Below the pieces are notes generated by a model that was not told the DNA's origin, did no database searches, and saw only the letters and a program-made list of their open reading frames with translations. This document shows positions 1 to 9,537 of a stretch of DNA of 64,000 nt, piece after piece; the first letter of the stretch is position 1; each line of letters starts with the position of its first letter. The position numbers and the translations under genes are program-made. The stretch spans positions 62,001 to 126,000 of the forward strand of contig JAFIEZ010000010.1 of the NCBI GenBank assembly GCA_020832235.1, read 5' to 3'. This DNA comes from Bacteroidota bacterium (GTDB lineage: Bacteria; Bacteroidota; Rhodothermia; Balneolales; HLUCCA01).

Positions 1-120
1 TTAGTTTTTGATCGAACCGTTGATGTACACATAAAAAATATTCGACTCAAATTAGGCGACTCGGGTCGACTCATTCGAACCTACCGTGGACTGGGTTATG
101 GCATAGACCGCGACTTATGA
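1..120 (+). CDS. Response regulator, OmpR/PhoB type, C-terminal end only (cut by window edge)
   Basis: The first 39 codons are open and end in TGA at 118-120. They encode the end of an OmpR/PhoB winged-helix DNA-binding domain: the recognition-helix motif [15 protein letters not shown], then [11 protein letters not shown], the usual final hairpin of the family. The receiver domain lies outside the window. The stop overlaps the start of the histidine kinase (ATGA at 117-120), so the two are a translationally coupled two-component pair. The regulated genes cannot be told from this sequence. Confidence 0.9.
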   Translation, partial: LVFDRTVDVHIKNIRLKLGDSGRLIRTYRGLGYGIDRDL

Positions 121-1505
121 AAATTCGTACCAAACTATCGATTACGTTTATTCTCTTGCTCATTTTCGGTGTAACCGCCGTGAGCAGTTATGCCATTATG
201 TTCATCCGAAACTATTTGTTACAGGAGGGACAACAGACCATACAGGAACAAGCCCGCTGGCTGGCACTTACAGTACAGGAATTTCCTTTGGATGACCAGT
301 TTGAAACACGGTTGTTCACGCTGGAGGAGGTGTCTGGGTATTCCGTAACCGTTTATGATGAGGATGGTGCCGTAGTGTATGGAATTGCTGAACCTTTCGG
401 AGATGATGAGGGTGCTGTATTGACCGATTCGATTAAAGTTCAGGTGTATATGCGGGATGCTGCCTTGGTAAATATTCGTGGAAATCAGGGGCTGTACGTC
501 TTTCACGCCATGATGCGGCCGGGAATGGAGATGGGATTTATTCGTGTATCCAAACTGAAAGACACCATTTATGCACCAATCACAACGATTCGGTGGATTA
601 TTTACAGCGGGATGTTCATTTCAATAGTTATCATTTTGCTGGTAAGCAATGTCTTTGCCCGGTACATGTCACGTCCGATTCTGCGACTAAAGGATGCGGC
701 TCAGCGTATTGCAGAGGGTAAAAACGAGACTATAAACCTGGATGATCAGAGCGATGAGTATGCCGATCTGGCGCGGTCTATTAACTCCATGGCAGAGCGC
801 CTTCGTGAGGATAATGAACGTCTTTCGGCCATCAATGAAAAGCAGGCTCAGTTTTTTGCAGACATTACACACGAAATCCGCAATCCGCTGCACACCATCA
901 ATGCGTCAATGGAGTTACTCCAGACGGGTAGTCTGGATGCCGATCGAGAGAAAAAGTACATCCAGAATGCCCGTACGCAGGCCGAGCGTATCAGTGCACT
1001 GTTCAAGGATTTGTTGACCCTTCAGCGCTACGACTCCGATGAAAATTTCATACAGTCGCAATGGTTTGATCTTCAGCGGGTTACCGGCAGGCTGGCGGCC
1101 TTGTATGAGGAGGAGGCACTACAAAAGGGACTGCGCCTGAGTATTCAGCAGTCATCTTGCAGGGTACTTGCTGATGCGGCCAAAATTGAGCAGGTATTGG
1201 ATAATCTGATATCAAACGCGCTGAAATACACCACGCAGGGCGAGGTTGGATTAGCGTATGAACTGGGGTCGAAAAAAGTGAAGATAACCGTTTTTGATAC
1301 GGGTATAGGCCTGGCTGATGATCATATACCCAGGCTCTTTGATCGATTTTACAGAACAGACAAAGCCCGCTCGCGTGACAAAGGGGGAACCGGTCTGGGA
1401 CTCTCGGTTGTAAAAAGTATTTTGGATGCGCATGGCTCCGAAATACATGTAGAAAGTGAGGTAGGGAAGGGGAGCAGATTCTGGTTTGAGCTCACAGCTA
1501 AGTAA
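117..1505 (+). CDS. Membrane sensor histidine kinase
   Basis: Partner of the response regulator that ends at 120, with ATGA overlap. Visible order in the 462 residues: TM helix about 7-29, an extracytoplasmic sensor region of about 130 residues, TM helix about 158-180, HAMP linker about 181-232, the H box [14 protein letters not shown] with the phospho-accepting His at 252, then the HATPase domain with N box ([12 protein letters not shown]), G1 (DTGIGL), F box (FDRFYRTD) and G2 (GGTGLGLS). All catalytic boxes look intact, so it should autophosphorylate and phosphorylate the adjacent regulator. The sensed signal is not evident from the sensor region. Confidence 0.95.
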   Translation: MKIRTKLSITFILLLIFGVTAVSSYAIMFIRNYLLQEGQQTIQEQARWLALTVQEFPLDDQFETRLFTLEEVSGYSVTVYDEDGAVVYGIAEPFGDDEGAVLTDSIKVQVYMRDAALVNIRGNQGLYVFHAMMRPGMEMGFIRVSKLKDTIYAPITTIRWIIYSGMFISIVIILLVSNVFARYMSRPILRLKDAAQRIAEGKNETINLDDQSDEYADLARSINSMAERLREDNERLSAINEKQAQFFADITHEIRNPLHTINASMELLQTGSLDADREKKYIQNARTQAERISALFKDLLTLQRYDSDENFIQSQWFDLQRVTGRLAALYEEEALQKGLRLSIQQSSCRVLADAAKIEQVLDNLISNALKYTTQGEVGLAYELGSKKVKITVFDTGIGLADDHIPRLFDRFYRTDKARSRDKGGTGLGLSVVKSILDAHGSEIHVESEVGKGSRFWFELTAK

Positions 1506-1522
1506 GGTGTAGGTATACCCGC

Positions 1523-3670
1523 TCACCGAAACCGTGTAATAATTTGGATACCGACATCGCTTCGAAATGGCCCTTCCGTCATATCGTTACCTGATCCAAC
1601 GCTGAATCGGTCGTTGTATGATGTTCGACCCGCTTTGGTTCGAATCAGCAGCCAGGATGTGGGACGGTACTGTGCAACCAAGCTCACACGCTGACCAGAT
1701 CCCGAGAAGGAGGGAATACGAACCACATTGTGCAGGTCATATTCATAGGCAAATATACGTGTGTCGTGGGCATCTGTGTTAAACAACGTGTGCTGAAAAA
1801 CAAGCTCCCAGGCGTTGCTGCGGTATCGCACCACCTGCGTCAACCCCACACCTCCCAACCGCCCAACATCTGCGTAAGGCCGCACTCCTGAAAGCCCCTG
1901 CACCTCACCCCGACCCTGCCACATCCATCCCGACCCCGGCTCCACCCGAACCGAAGCCCTCACCGTAACCCGCTCCCGCATCACCCGAATCCGCGACTCC
2001 CGGCCAAACACATCCTCCGTACGAACCCCGCTCAACACTCCCCGAAACATCGACTCGGCCCTCACCAGAACCCCACGCGAAACCCGCACCTCCGCCGCCG
2101 CACCACGCTCCCAGCCCCAAACCCCCGCATCTGCGTCCGCCCGCACCCCCACCGAACGATACCGGTCCACATAAACCCTCAGCCTGACACCCGTTCGGGG
2201 CCTGATCACAACCCACACACCCGTTCCCAGCTCATTCGAAGCCCCGCTAAATACGCCCATCCCACTACCATACACGGTATAATGATTCTGATCGTAGCTT
2301 CGGTGCCAGATTCCTCCATCCATTATGCCAAGTCGCGACCGTAACCCGTACACCCGCGCATGCCCACCCTGAAGCGAACCCGACCATTCCACGAAACCCT
2401 GTACATCGGCATAACGCACCTGCGTTGCGGCCGACCATAACATCAGCTCACGACCATCAAACTGATGCTCATTAGCAAGACCATCCCGGGCTAAAATCCT
2501 GTCCGAGAACCAGTATCCTGCGAGATCTGCGCGGTGTTCTACCATAATCCCGCGTCGTCTATGGACGTGGTACACATGGCCCCCTACGCTCTTCAGGCTT
2601 AGGTTTTGGTATCGGTCCAGCTCTCCCGATGTTCTTCGCAGGGAGCTCCATCCGGGAAATCGATACCCTGCAAGCTCGTCGTTATCCCATACTTCTGTGG
2701 CGCTGAGTGCCCTGCTCGAGGCATATATCACGGCCCGGGTATCGTCTCGAAACCAGGAAACTGCTCCGCCTCTGTGGAATCTGCCATGACTCCCCGACCG
2801 GTAGGGCCTTAAGGTGGGTACCATCGACGGGAATCGTTGTAAATTTCGGGTACCTCTGCTCATGGCCGACCGGTTATTCATCAGTCCTGTACCCGATTGT
2901 ATGGTGTAATCACCAAGAATGAACTGCCAGCGTTCTCCGGCTTGTATGCCCACATGAAAACTCTGAAACCCTGTACGGTATGGAGCCTGAAAGTCCTCAC
3001 CGGCGGCTTTAGATCGAGCCAGATGAAGCGACAGACCCGGTCCTTCTGCTATGTAGCGGTCCCGATACCGCAATGGCGAGCCCACATAGTTTCCATTTCG
3101 GATACCCATTGCAGTGGGACCTGTTAACTGAATCCGATTTTCTGTAGTTACAGCCATGCGGCCTGCATTCCTGAGTATCGATTCTCTGACACGATACCGC
3201 TCTTTTGTGTACCCGCACGAGGTTTGCACATCTATGAAATTTGAAATGATGCCTAATATCTCTGTATCCAGCTGCAGTCTCGGATTTGACTGCTCGATGA
3301 CAGAGCTGTAAAGCGATGCGAATGTTGACCTGTTTAAATCATCAGGCGATAAATTATCTCTGTATTGAATGAGATTCGGAAGTATGATCGTAACGGCGTC
3401 AATTTCAAAGGTGTCCAGAAATCCGAGCTCACTCAAATCAGTTTCGCGTAACCCGCTCAGACAAACAGGGCTTTCAAAACGAAAAAGAAGATGTTCTATT
3501 AGTTGCTCTGTTTCGTCTTCGTCCAGATCGGTACCGAGTCGATCCAGCACAAACTCCAACCAGTCCGACTCCAATGTTCCGGCAATTTCACCAACAGCAC
3601 CAAAGTCGATTGATTCCGCTTCTGCACGCCCCACAACCGAAATCAGAATTATGATCATTATTGCTACCAT
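1523..3670 (-). CDS. HhH-like N-terminus plus outer-membrane beta-barrel-like protein
   Basis: The frame is open to 3775, but I choose the ATG at 3670: it begins MVAIMIIILISVVGRAEA, a plausible signal peptide, and overlaps the stop of the upstream gene by 7 bases (ATGGTAG). The result is about 715 residues. Residues near 50-110 (LSGLRETDLSELGFLD followed by a second helix pair) resemble the helix-hairpin-helix segment found in large Bacteroidota envelope proteins. The rest is rich in alternating polar/aromatic strands typical of a barrel (GDYTIQSGTG, GRxMLWSAATQ-like strands) and ends in an aromatic/arginine strand. Function is unknown. Bases about 1840-2230 are far richer in G on the coding strand than the neighbours (see findings). 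Confidence 0.7.
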   Translation of the reverse strand: MVAIMIIILISVVGRAEAESIDFGAVGEIAGTLESDWLEFVLDRLGTDLDEDETEQLIEHLLFRFESPVCLSGLRETDLSELGFLDTFEIDAVTIILPNLIQYRDNLSPDDLNRSTFASLYSSVIEQSNPRLQLDTEILGIISNFIDVQTSCGYTKERYRVRESILRNAGRMAVTTENRIQLTGPTAMGIRNGNYVGSPLRYRDRYIAEGPGLSLHLARSKAAGEDFQAPYRTGFQSFHVGIQAGERWQFILGDYTIQSGTGLMNNRSAMSRGTRNLQRFPSMVPTLRPYRSGSHGRFHRGGAVSWFRDDTRAVIYASSRALSATEVWDNDELAGYRFPGWSSLRRTSGELDRYQNLSLKSVGGHVYHVHRRRGIMVEHRADLAGYWFSDRILARDGLANEHQFDGRELMLWSAATQVRYADVQGFVEWSGSLQGGHARVYGLRSRLGIMDGGIWHRSYDQNHYTVYGSGMGVFSGASNELGTGVWVVIRPRTGVRLRVYVDRYRSVGVRADADAGVWGWERGAAAEVRVSRGVLVRAESMFRGVLSGVRTEDVFGRESRIRVMRERVTVRASVRVEPGSGWMWQGRGEVQGLSGVRPYADVGRLGGVGLTQVVRYRSNAWELVFQHTLFNTDAHDTRIFAYEYDLHNVVRIPSFSGSGQRVSLVAQYRPTSWLLIRTKAGRTSYNDRFSVGSGNDMTEGPFRSDVGIQIITRFR

Positions 3671-4506
3671 ACGAATCCAAATCCGAGTCCATGGGTTAGA
3701 CCAAGCTGGGGATGGTCCCTGAACGAATAGGTAACTTTTACCGAGTACAGTTGTAGGGCAAGTCCACCCGACCATACCTCGAATATGGAGCTGTAGCCTG
3801 CCACGCCAAGAACGGTTATCGTATCGGGTATAGGCTCAAAAGCATAGCTGATTCCGGCATGAATATCGGGCTGAAAACGGTCGGTTTGTTCAACAGCCAG
3901 ACTCATAAGAAGTCCGTTTTCAGGAGTATAGCTCAGTCCGGCCGTAGCCGAACTGAGTACTCCCGGTTTAAAGGATCCAGCGTCCCATAGGGGATAGTTT
4001 TTTAAAGCTGCACCCAACAGCAAACGGCCTGATAGCCTATACTGAAATCCAGTGTCTACCACGATGCTATATGCGGTATCGTAGCCTTCTATGGCGTTAT
4101 GAAGAATGCCGGCTCCAAAGCCGAATCGGGCATGATCTACCTGTAAGGCCACACCCGACTTCGCCTGAAGTTCACGGTACAAGGAAAAGCCGAAATGGTG
4201 CAGCTCAAGCGCATAACCGCCTTCAAAAGATTCGCTTTGCAGGTTGCGCTGATACGATAAGCCTCCTTCCTGAAGTGCGCTCAAGCCGAAATGCCGGGTT
4301 CCAAACCAATGCAGGCTATGACCCGAAATCGCAGCCGGATTCGCACTCAGGACGAAGGCGGCAGTCGGCAAAGAGACGGTTGCCCCGGCGTAAGCATGCT
4401 GCTCGAAACCGGAAAACGCCTGTCCGCTGACCACCATCGGGGTTTTGATTAGAATGAGCAGCCAGATAGCTCCCATCCTCCGATAAAAAATCTCAATAAA
4501 TGGCAT
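3664..4506 (-). CDS. PorV/PorQ-like outer-membrane protein, function unknown
   Basis: 280 residues beginning with a hydrophobic stretch (IWLLILIKTPMVVSGQ) that fits a signal peptide. Short repeated beta-strand patterns follow (GFSLYREL, GFGAGILHN, FQYRLSGRLLLGAALK) and the last residue is an aromatic (FGFVW), as in outer-membrane barrels. The segment SANPAAISG near residue 55 is typical of the PorV/PorQ/FadL-like proteins of Bacteroidota. It is transcribed just before the HhH barrel gene with a 7-base overlap, so the two probably act together in the envelope. The family name is inferred from pattern only. Confidence 0.65.
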   Translation of the reverse strand: MPFIEIFYRRMGAIWLLILIKTPMVVSGQAFSGFEQHAYAGATVSLPTAAFVLSANPAAISGHSLHWFGTRHFGLSALQEGGLSYQRNLQSESFEGGYALELHHFGFSLYRELQAKSGVALQVDHARFGFGAGILHNAIEGYDTAYSIVVDTGFQYRLSGRLLLGAALKNYPLWDAGSFKPGVLSSATAGLSYTPENGLLMSLAVEQTDRFQPDIHAGISYAFEPIPDTITVLGVAGYSSIFEVWSGGLALQLYSVKVTYSFRDHPQLGLTHGLGFGFVW

Positions 4507-4585
4507 CTATATTCACTAATTTGCATTATCAGATACGGTTCTGTGTATATAGAGCGTTAAACCCGTAATTTCTTACATCATAAAA

Positions 4586-5491
4586 TTGACTTTTACTGTG
4601 AGTTTTGTGCGTATTTTCATATTTATAGCCTTGTTAAGTGTTGCAGAAACAGCACTTTCGCAGGAAATTCGTGCCCGGGTTACCGTGAATGCAGCTCAGG
4701 TTCAAAATCCTTCACTTGATTATCTGGACCAGCTCGGTCCGCTCATTGAGGGGTATATCAACGATTTTAACTGGACGGAGCATACCTTCGAGGAGCATGA
4801 ACGTATTCGTATGAACATGCAAATTGCGCTTTTGAGCGAATCGAACGGGGTTTTTGATGCTAACGTGGTGATTACGGCCGAGCGTCCAATCTACAATACC
4901 CTTCAGCAAACCCCCACGCTGATTATCAATGATACGCAGTGGAGATTCACGTTTAATCGAAACCAGACCTTAACGCACGACCCGTTTCAGTTTAATGATA
5001 TCGCCTCGTTGCTCGACTTCTATGTTTTTTTGGTGTTGGGAATGGACTTCGATACATTCAGTGAACTGGGTGGCACTCCCTTCCTGCGTCAGGCCCAGAA
5101 TGTACTTGAAATCGCCGCAGGGGTGGGTGCCCTTGGCTGGACAACCGGTACCGGAACCCGCCGAAATCGACATTTTTTAATCAATGGCTTGCTGAACTCG
5201 AATCACGAGTCCTACCGAAAAGCGTTGTATCAGTATCATCGTCATGGGCTTGATATCTTTACGCGATCGCCCGAACGTGCCCGCGCGAACATCTTTGCAG
5301 CATTGGAGTTGATGCAGGAGTCTCGCCGTCAAACAACGGATGATTACGCGTTTGAGGTTTTCTTCGGCGCTAAAAGCAGGGAAATTACCAGTGTTTTCAT
5401 CGAAGCAGAGGCGAGTCAGCGACTGGATGCGTATTTGCTGCTGACGAATATGGATCCGGGTCGACTCTCTGAGTATGATCGCCTGCAGTGA
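4586..5491 (+). CDS. DUF4835 family secreted protein
   Basis: 301 residues with an N-terminal hydrophobic signal (VRIFIFIALLSVAETALSQ, cleavage after LSQ likely). Mature part: IRARVTVNAAQVQN, a central FDTFSELGGTPFLRQAQNV stretch, and a C-terminal SPERARANIFAALELM helix. This is the pattern of DUF4835, a Bacteroidota-wide protein of unknown biochemical role. No ATG start exists in the frame. TTG at 4586 is the longest choice, while GTG at 4598 or 4607 would give a more compact signal peptide and may be the true start. It is divergent from the PorV-like gene, with 79 bases between them. Confidence 0.8.
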   Translation: MTFTVSFVRIFIFIALLSVAETALSQEIRARVTVNAAQVQNPSLDYLDQLGPLIEGYINDFNWTEHTFEEHERIRMNMQIALLSESNGVFDANVVITAERPIYNTLQQTPTLIINDTQWRFTFNRNQTLTHDPFQFNDIASLLDFYVFLVLGMDFDTFSELGGTPFLRQAQNVLEIAAGVGALGWTTGTGTRRNRHFLINGLLNSNHESYRKALYQYHRHGLDIFTRSPERARANIFAALELMQESRRQTTDDYAFEVFFGAKSREITSVFIEAEASQRLDAYLLLTNMDPGRLSEYDRLQ

Positions 5492-5571
5492 TTAAATGGT
5501 TGGCAGGCATTTGTTTTATCGTAAATCACGCTTCATTGTAACCATCAGGAAAACGAACCACCAATCAAATC

Positions 5572-6483
5572 ATGCTTTCACCGGAACTGATTTCTCGTTT
5601 AGGTCCTCTCGAACTCAAAGCCCGCCAGATTGTGGAAGGGTTTATTGCGGGTCTTCATAAATCGCCTTTTTACGGGTTCAGTGTGGAGTTTGCCGAGCAT
5701 CGGTCGTACAATCCAGGTGATGAAATTCGCCATATCGATTGGAAGGTGTACGGGAAATCGGAGCGTTATTATGTGAAGCAGTATGAGGAAGAGACCAATT
5801 TGCGTTGTCATCTGGTTTTGGATGTGAGCTCTTCAATGAAATACAAGTATTTCGCTCCGCAGACAAAGCTGCATTATGCGGTACACTTTGGGGCGGCCTT
5901 GATGTATTTGATGCAGCGTCAGCGGGATGCCTGCGGACTCATCACCTTTGATCAGGAGCTGGGGACCTTTATTCCGGCGAAATCTTCCTACAGTCACTTG
6001 CGGCACATCTATGCGCAATTGGAGCGTATTCTGGAAACCGACAATCCTGCCGCTGAAAAACGACAGACGTCTTCTGTGGATGTACTCCATGAAATCAGTG
6101 AGCGATTGCATCGCAGGAGCCTGGTTGTTGTGATGACAGATCTTTTCGAAAATGTGAGTGAACACGACGCGTTATTGTCGGCCCTGAAGCATCTGAAACA
6201 TAAACATCATGAGGTGGTTCTGTTTCATGTATTGGAGAAGCGCTCGGAGCGGGACCTCGACTTTCCTGATGAACGATTTATTTTCGAAGACCTGGAGACC
6301 GGTGCGCAAATGGATATTATTCCGTCTCAAATCCGTAAAGATTATCAGGAAAAAGTTCAGCTTTACTCCAATCGATTTAAGCATGCCTGCCGTGAGGCGC
6401 ATATCGATTACGAGGAAATTGATACGGAAGGGAAATTCGACCTCGGACTCTTAGCTTATCTGAATAAACGTCGGAAGATGTAG
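5572..6483 (+). CDS. DUF58 / VWA-like domain protein
   Basis: 303 residues, no signal peptide. The DUF58 signature GDEIRHIDWKVYGKS lies at 49-63, followed by a von Willebrand A-like fold with an intact MIDAS DxSxS motif (D84, S86, S88). Members usually sit beside a MoxR AAA ATPase and Bat-type VWA membrane proteins, and are thought to work with them in envelope stress or protein maturation. Here neither MoxR nor Bat genes are adjacent; a BatA-like gene starts at the far end of the window (63642). The start ATG at 5572 lies 80 bases after the DUF4835 gene, so the two may be co-transcribed. Confidence 0.9.
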   Translation: MLSPELISRLGPLELKARQIVEGFIAGLHKSPFYGFSVEFAEHRSYNPGDEIRHIDWKVYGKSERYYVKQYEEETNLRCHLVLDVSSSMKYKYFAPQTKLHYAVHFGAALMYLMQRQRDACGLITFDQELGTFIPAKSSYSHLRHIYAQLERILETDNPAAEKRQTSSVDVLHEISERLHRRSLVVVMTDLFENVSEHDALLSALKHLKHKHHEVVLFHVLEKRSERDLDFPDERFIFEDLETGAQMDIIPSQIRKDYQEKVQLYSNRFKHACREAHIDYEEIDTEGKFDLGLLAYLNKRRKM

Positions 6484-6623
6484 GTTGTTTTACGGTGTCG
6501 TTTAGAACCAACGGTGCGGATATTGCTTTATCCTAAAACCGCTGGGTTTACCACACCATCATAAACAACCATTAGAGTCTCGTTTGCAGATCATTAGTAC
6601 ACGAATCCTTCCGGTCTGTACAT

Positions 6624-6643
6624 AAAAAAGAAGGAGAGCCTCC
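6624..6643 (-). terminator. Candidate weak terminator of the division cluster
   Basis: Read on the minus strand, the short stem GGAG/CTCC with a 3-base loop (6633-6643) is followed at once by a T-rich run (complement of the A run 6624-6629). It lies about 115 bases past the ftsZ stop. The stem is only 4 bp, so this is tentative. Confidence 0.4.
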
Positions 6644-6691
6644 AATCAAGAAGACTCCCCCTGTTAGCAATCTAAATAGGACAAACCGGTA

Positions 6692-6718
6692 GCAGGGCGG
6701 TCGAAAATACCGCCTTGC
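6692..6718. repeat. 10-bp inverted repeat (hairpin) downstream of ftsZ
   Basis: GCAGGGCGGT (6692-6701) pairs with ACCGCCTTGC (6709-6718): 10 pairs with one G-T, loop of 7 bases. It lies 40 bases past the ftsZ stop and has no T-run directly after it on the minus strand. It could protect the 3' end of the ftsZ mRNA or form part of a compound terminator. Confidence 0.6.
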
Positions 6719-6758
6719 GCCAAGGGGGTACATGACCCCGTCAGCGGTTTTAAAACAT

Positions 6759-8156
6759 TTAATCCATCGCCCGTCGCAAGAAGGCAGGTTGCTCAGAATC
6801 GCCTTTATTGATGCGTTCTTCGCGATTATTTAACAGGATGTTGCCTGTCCCAAAGCGTCGCGGAGCTTCGGCCGGGCGCTTGCTGCCCTCATCGTCGCTC
6901 GAGCGGTCGTTATCTTGTATTTCGTGCAAGTTTACGTTCCGGCGCTCAATGGCAGGGGTATCCAGATTTTTGAGGTTTTTCTCGCCTCTCCATGGATCAC
7001 TGTTGTGCGCAGTGCCGGCAAAGCGTGCGGTTAAATCCTCCGTACGGGGTACTGACGTTCGACCGGTGAGGTTATCGGTGGCCGTATTTACGGCAGTTTT
7101 AACTTCTTGTGTGGCGGTATTCACACGCTGTGTCGACCGCGCATCCGAATTACTGGAAATTTTCACCTTGCTATTGCCGTCGGCCAGATCAAAACCGGTT
7201 GCAATAACGGTCATACGAAGCTCATCACCCATGTTTTCATCCATAACGGTACCCATGATGATTTCAGCATCTTCGCCGGCTTCCGTAGAAATGATGCTGG
7301 TCGCTTTGTTTACTTCTTTCATACCCAAAGCACCGTTCGATGAAATGTTAACCAGTACATTTCGGGCGCCGCGAATGGAAATACCATCCAGCAGGGGAGA
7401 GTTGATGGCTTCTCGCGCTGCAATTTCCGCACGGTCAGGACCGGAAGCACTGGCTGAGCCCATAATCGCGGCTCCACCGTCTTGCATCGTCGTACGAACA
7501 TCAGCGAAATCGAGGTTAATTAAGCCGGGTAACAGAATAAGATCCGAAATTCCGCGGGTAGCGTTGTACAATACCTCATTGGCAATTTCGAAGGCCTCCA
7601 TCATGGTCGTGTCTTCGTCGCAGATATCCAGCAGGCGTTCGTTTGGAATCACAATAACGGTATCGCAATTTTTCTTAAGCTCGTTGATACCGTCGCTGGC
7701 AAAACGCATACGCGGCCGGCCTTCGCACATAAATGGTGTAGTAACGATGCCTACGGTGAGAATGCCTTTGCGCTTGGCAATACCCGCTACTACAGGGGCT
7801 CCGCCTGTTCCGGTTCCACCACCCATACCGGCAGTGATGAACACCATGTCGGCGCCTTCAATGGCCTCCTCAATTTCATGGCGGTTCTCTTCCACGGCTT
7901 CCCGCCCGATTTCAGGGCGAGCTCCGGCTCCGAGTCCGCTGGTAAGCGACTTCCCGACCTGAATACACAGGTCAGAAGGGTTGGTTTTCAGGGCTTGTGC
8001 ATCGGTATTCAATGCAATGTATTCTACATTATTCAGCCCTTTTTTGATCATGTTGGTGATGGCATTACCGCCACCTCCACCTACGCCAATTACCTTTATT
8101 CTGGCATTGTCGTGACTAGATTCGTCGTAACTAAAACGAGTTCCTAAAGTACTCAT
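6759..8156 (-). CDS. ftsZ: Cell division GTPase FtsZ
   Basis: Tubulin-like GTPase that polymerises into the cytokinetic Z ring at midcell. 465 residues: N-terminal GVGGGGGNA (24-32), the tubulin signature GGGTGTG at 112-118, and the T7-loop region NLDFADVRT with catalytic acidic residues. A long low-similarity linker (about 330-450, rich in Thr/Asn/Arg) follows, then the conserved C-terminal peptide PAFLRRAMD, which binds FtsA. It is the last gene of the division cluster, 38 bases after ftsA. A good Shine-Dalgarno sequence (AGGAGA, complement of 8162-8167) sits 5 bases before the ATG and supports this start. Confidence 0.98.
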   Translation of the reverse strand: MSTLGTRFSYDESSHDNARIKVIGVGGGGGNAITNMIKKGLNNVEYIALNTDAQALKTNPSDLCIQVGKSLTSGLGAGARPEIGREAVEENRHEIEEAIEGADMVFITAGMGGGTGTGGAPVVAGIAKRKGILTVGIVTTPFMCEGRPRMRFASDGINELKKNCDTVIVIPNERLLDICDEDTTMMEAFEIANEVLYNATRGISDLILLPGLINLDFADVRTTMQDGGAAIMGSASASGPDRAEIAAREAINSPLLDGISIRGARNVLVNISSNGALGMKEVNKATSIISTEAGEDAEIIMGTVMDENMGDELRMTVIATGFDLADGNSKVKISSNSDARSTQRVNTATQEVKTAVNTATDNLTGRTSVPRTEDLTARFAGTAHNSDPWRGEKNLKNLDTPAIERRNVNLHEIQDNDRSSDDEGSKRPAEAPRRFGTGNILLNNREERINKGDSEQPAFLRRAMD

Positions 8157-8161
8157 GGTTT

Positions 8162-8167
8162 TCTCCT
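8162..8167 (-). promoter_or_regulatory. Strong ribosome binding site of ftsZ
   Basis: AGGAGA on the minus strand with a 5-base spacer to the ftsZ ATG (8156). Many starts in this window have no clear purine-rich site, so this one suggests high ftsZ translation and fixes the start. Confidence 0.7.
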
Positions 8168-8194
8168 ATCTGTGATTGCTTTTTTGATGATGAT

Positions 8195-9445
8195 TTAAAA
8201 TTCTTTGAACCAGGTTTTCATCCGCTGGGAAATTTTGGAAACCAGGTCTTCGCTGTCGCCTGATTTACCCGGACCGGTTTGTATAGGTACCTGGGCGCCT
8301 TTGTTGTGCAGCGCATGTAAAACGAGCCCCACGCCGGTGGCGTAAATCGGGCTCTTAACTTCGTTTACCAGTCCGCCGGTTAAGCCTCTTGGCAGACCAA
8401 TTTTCGCATCGATCCCTAAAATTTCGTTTGCCAGCGGACACATACCTTCCAGCAACGATCCACCGCCTGTAATTACGGCGCCGGCGCTGAGCTGCGAAGA
8501 GTAACCGCTCCGCTTGATTTCGATGGCCACGATTTCGAGGATCTCCTCAACACGTGCCTGTATAATTTTGGCCAATACGCTTTTCTTAATCTCTTTCGGA
8601 GGTCTGCCTGCTATGCCGGGAATCGTGATAATCTCGTCTTCTGTGATGAGATCTGCATAGCACAGACCATGGTCGCGCTTGAGTTTCTCGGCCTGATCTT
8701 CGAGTACGGATAGACCGATGCGGATGTCGTCGGTGACTTTCTGACCAGCGATGGCGACTACGGCAGAGTGGCGAACCGTATTATCCTGAATAATGGCCAC
8801 ATCCGTGGTACCTCCACCGATATCTACCAGTACAACACCGGCCTCACGTTCTTCCTGCTCGAGTACGGCATAGGATGAAGCCAGAGGCTCAAGCATGAGA
8901 TCGGCAACCTGAAATCCGGCCCGCTCCACGCATCGATACATGTTTTTTACGGCAGAAACGAGTCCGGTTATGATGTGGACCTCTGCTTCCATGCGCATAC
9001 CACTCATGCCAACGGGATCGCTGATGCCATCCTGACCGTCAACAATAAATTCCTGAGGAATGACGTGAATGATTTCATAGTCGGATGGTAGGGCGATGTT
9101 ACGACAGTCTACCAGCAGGCGTTCTACGTCTTTGATGGTGATTTCATTATCGCGATTGGTAATGGTAATCACTCCTTTGCTGCGCAGGCTGCGGATATGG
9201 TCGCCGGCAATACCTACGTTTACGGCAGTTACCTCAATGCCAGACGCTAACTGAGCCTGCTCAACGGCTGCCCTGATGGCATTTACGGTTTTGTCGATGT
9301 TGACCACTACCCCGCGGTTGAGTCCGTCGCTGGGTGCCTTGCCAACGCCAAGAATGTTGACCTGCTTATTTTCTGTGATGGATGCCACAACCGCACACAC
9401 CTTGGTGGTGCCGATGTCGAGTCCTACAATGATTCGCTCTTCCAT
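8195..9445 (-). CDS. ftsA: Cell division protein FtsA
   Basis: Actin-like ATPase that anchors FtsZ filaments to the membrane and recruits later septal proteins. 416 residues. Phosphate-1 motif GLDIGTTK at 8-15, SHS2/1C subdomain after it, phosphate-2 motif DIGGGTTD, adenosine-binding ITGGGSLLEG, and a C-terminal amphipathic helix (SQRMKTWFKEF) typical of the FtsA membrane-targeting sequence. It lies between ftsQ (92 bases upstream) and ftsZ (38 bases downstream), the standard order. Confidence 0.97.
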   Translation of the reverse strand: MEERIIVGLDIGTTKVCAVVASITENKQVNILGVGKAPSDGLNRGVVVNIDKTVNAIRAAVEQAQLASGIEVTAVNVGIAGDHIRSLRSKGVITITNRDNEITIKDVERLLVDCRNIALPSDYEIIHVIPQEFIVDGQDGISDPVGMSGMRMEAEVHIITGLVSAVKNMYRCVERAGFQVADLMLEPLASSYAVLEQEEREAGVVLVDIGGGTTDVAIIQDNTVRHSAVVAIAGQKVTDDIRIGLSVLEDQAEKLKRDHGLCYADLITEDEIITIPGIAGRPPKEIKKSVLAKIIQARVEEILEIVAIEIKRSGYSSQLSAGAVITGGGSLLEGMCPLANEILGIDAKIGLPRGLTGGLVNEVKSPIYATGVGLVLHALHNKGAQVPIQTGPGKSGDSEDLVSKISQRMKTWFKEF

Positions 9446-9537
9446 AGTTGGTTACGTTTTGATGATGATGCTAACTGTTTGTGCCGTCGCTTCTGTTTGT
9501 TGAAGCTCTGCGATTGCTATATGTAAAGTGGTTTTGT

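Larger units (their letters stand above)
6484..6758. other. Intergenic region between convergent DUF58 and ftsZ genes
   Basis: Contains two hairpin candidates in the 3' flank of ftsZ (listed separately at 6624-6643 and 6692-6718). No open frame with coding character was seen. Confidence 0.6.

Noticed and set aside
1905-2216. 103-codon second frame within the G-rich part of the HhH barrel gene
   Set aside because: Gly/Ala/Cys-rich low complexity produced by composition; the barrel frame continues on both sides.
6808-7962. 384-codon plus-strand open frame opposite ftsZ
   Set aside because: Ser/Arg/Pro-rich composition typical of an antisense shadow of a biased gene; no start context; ftsZ on the other strand is certain.
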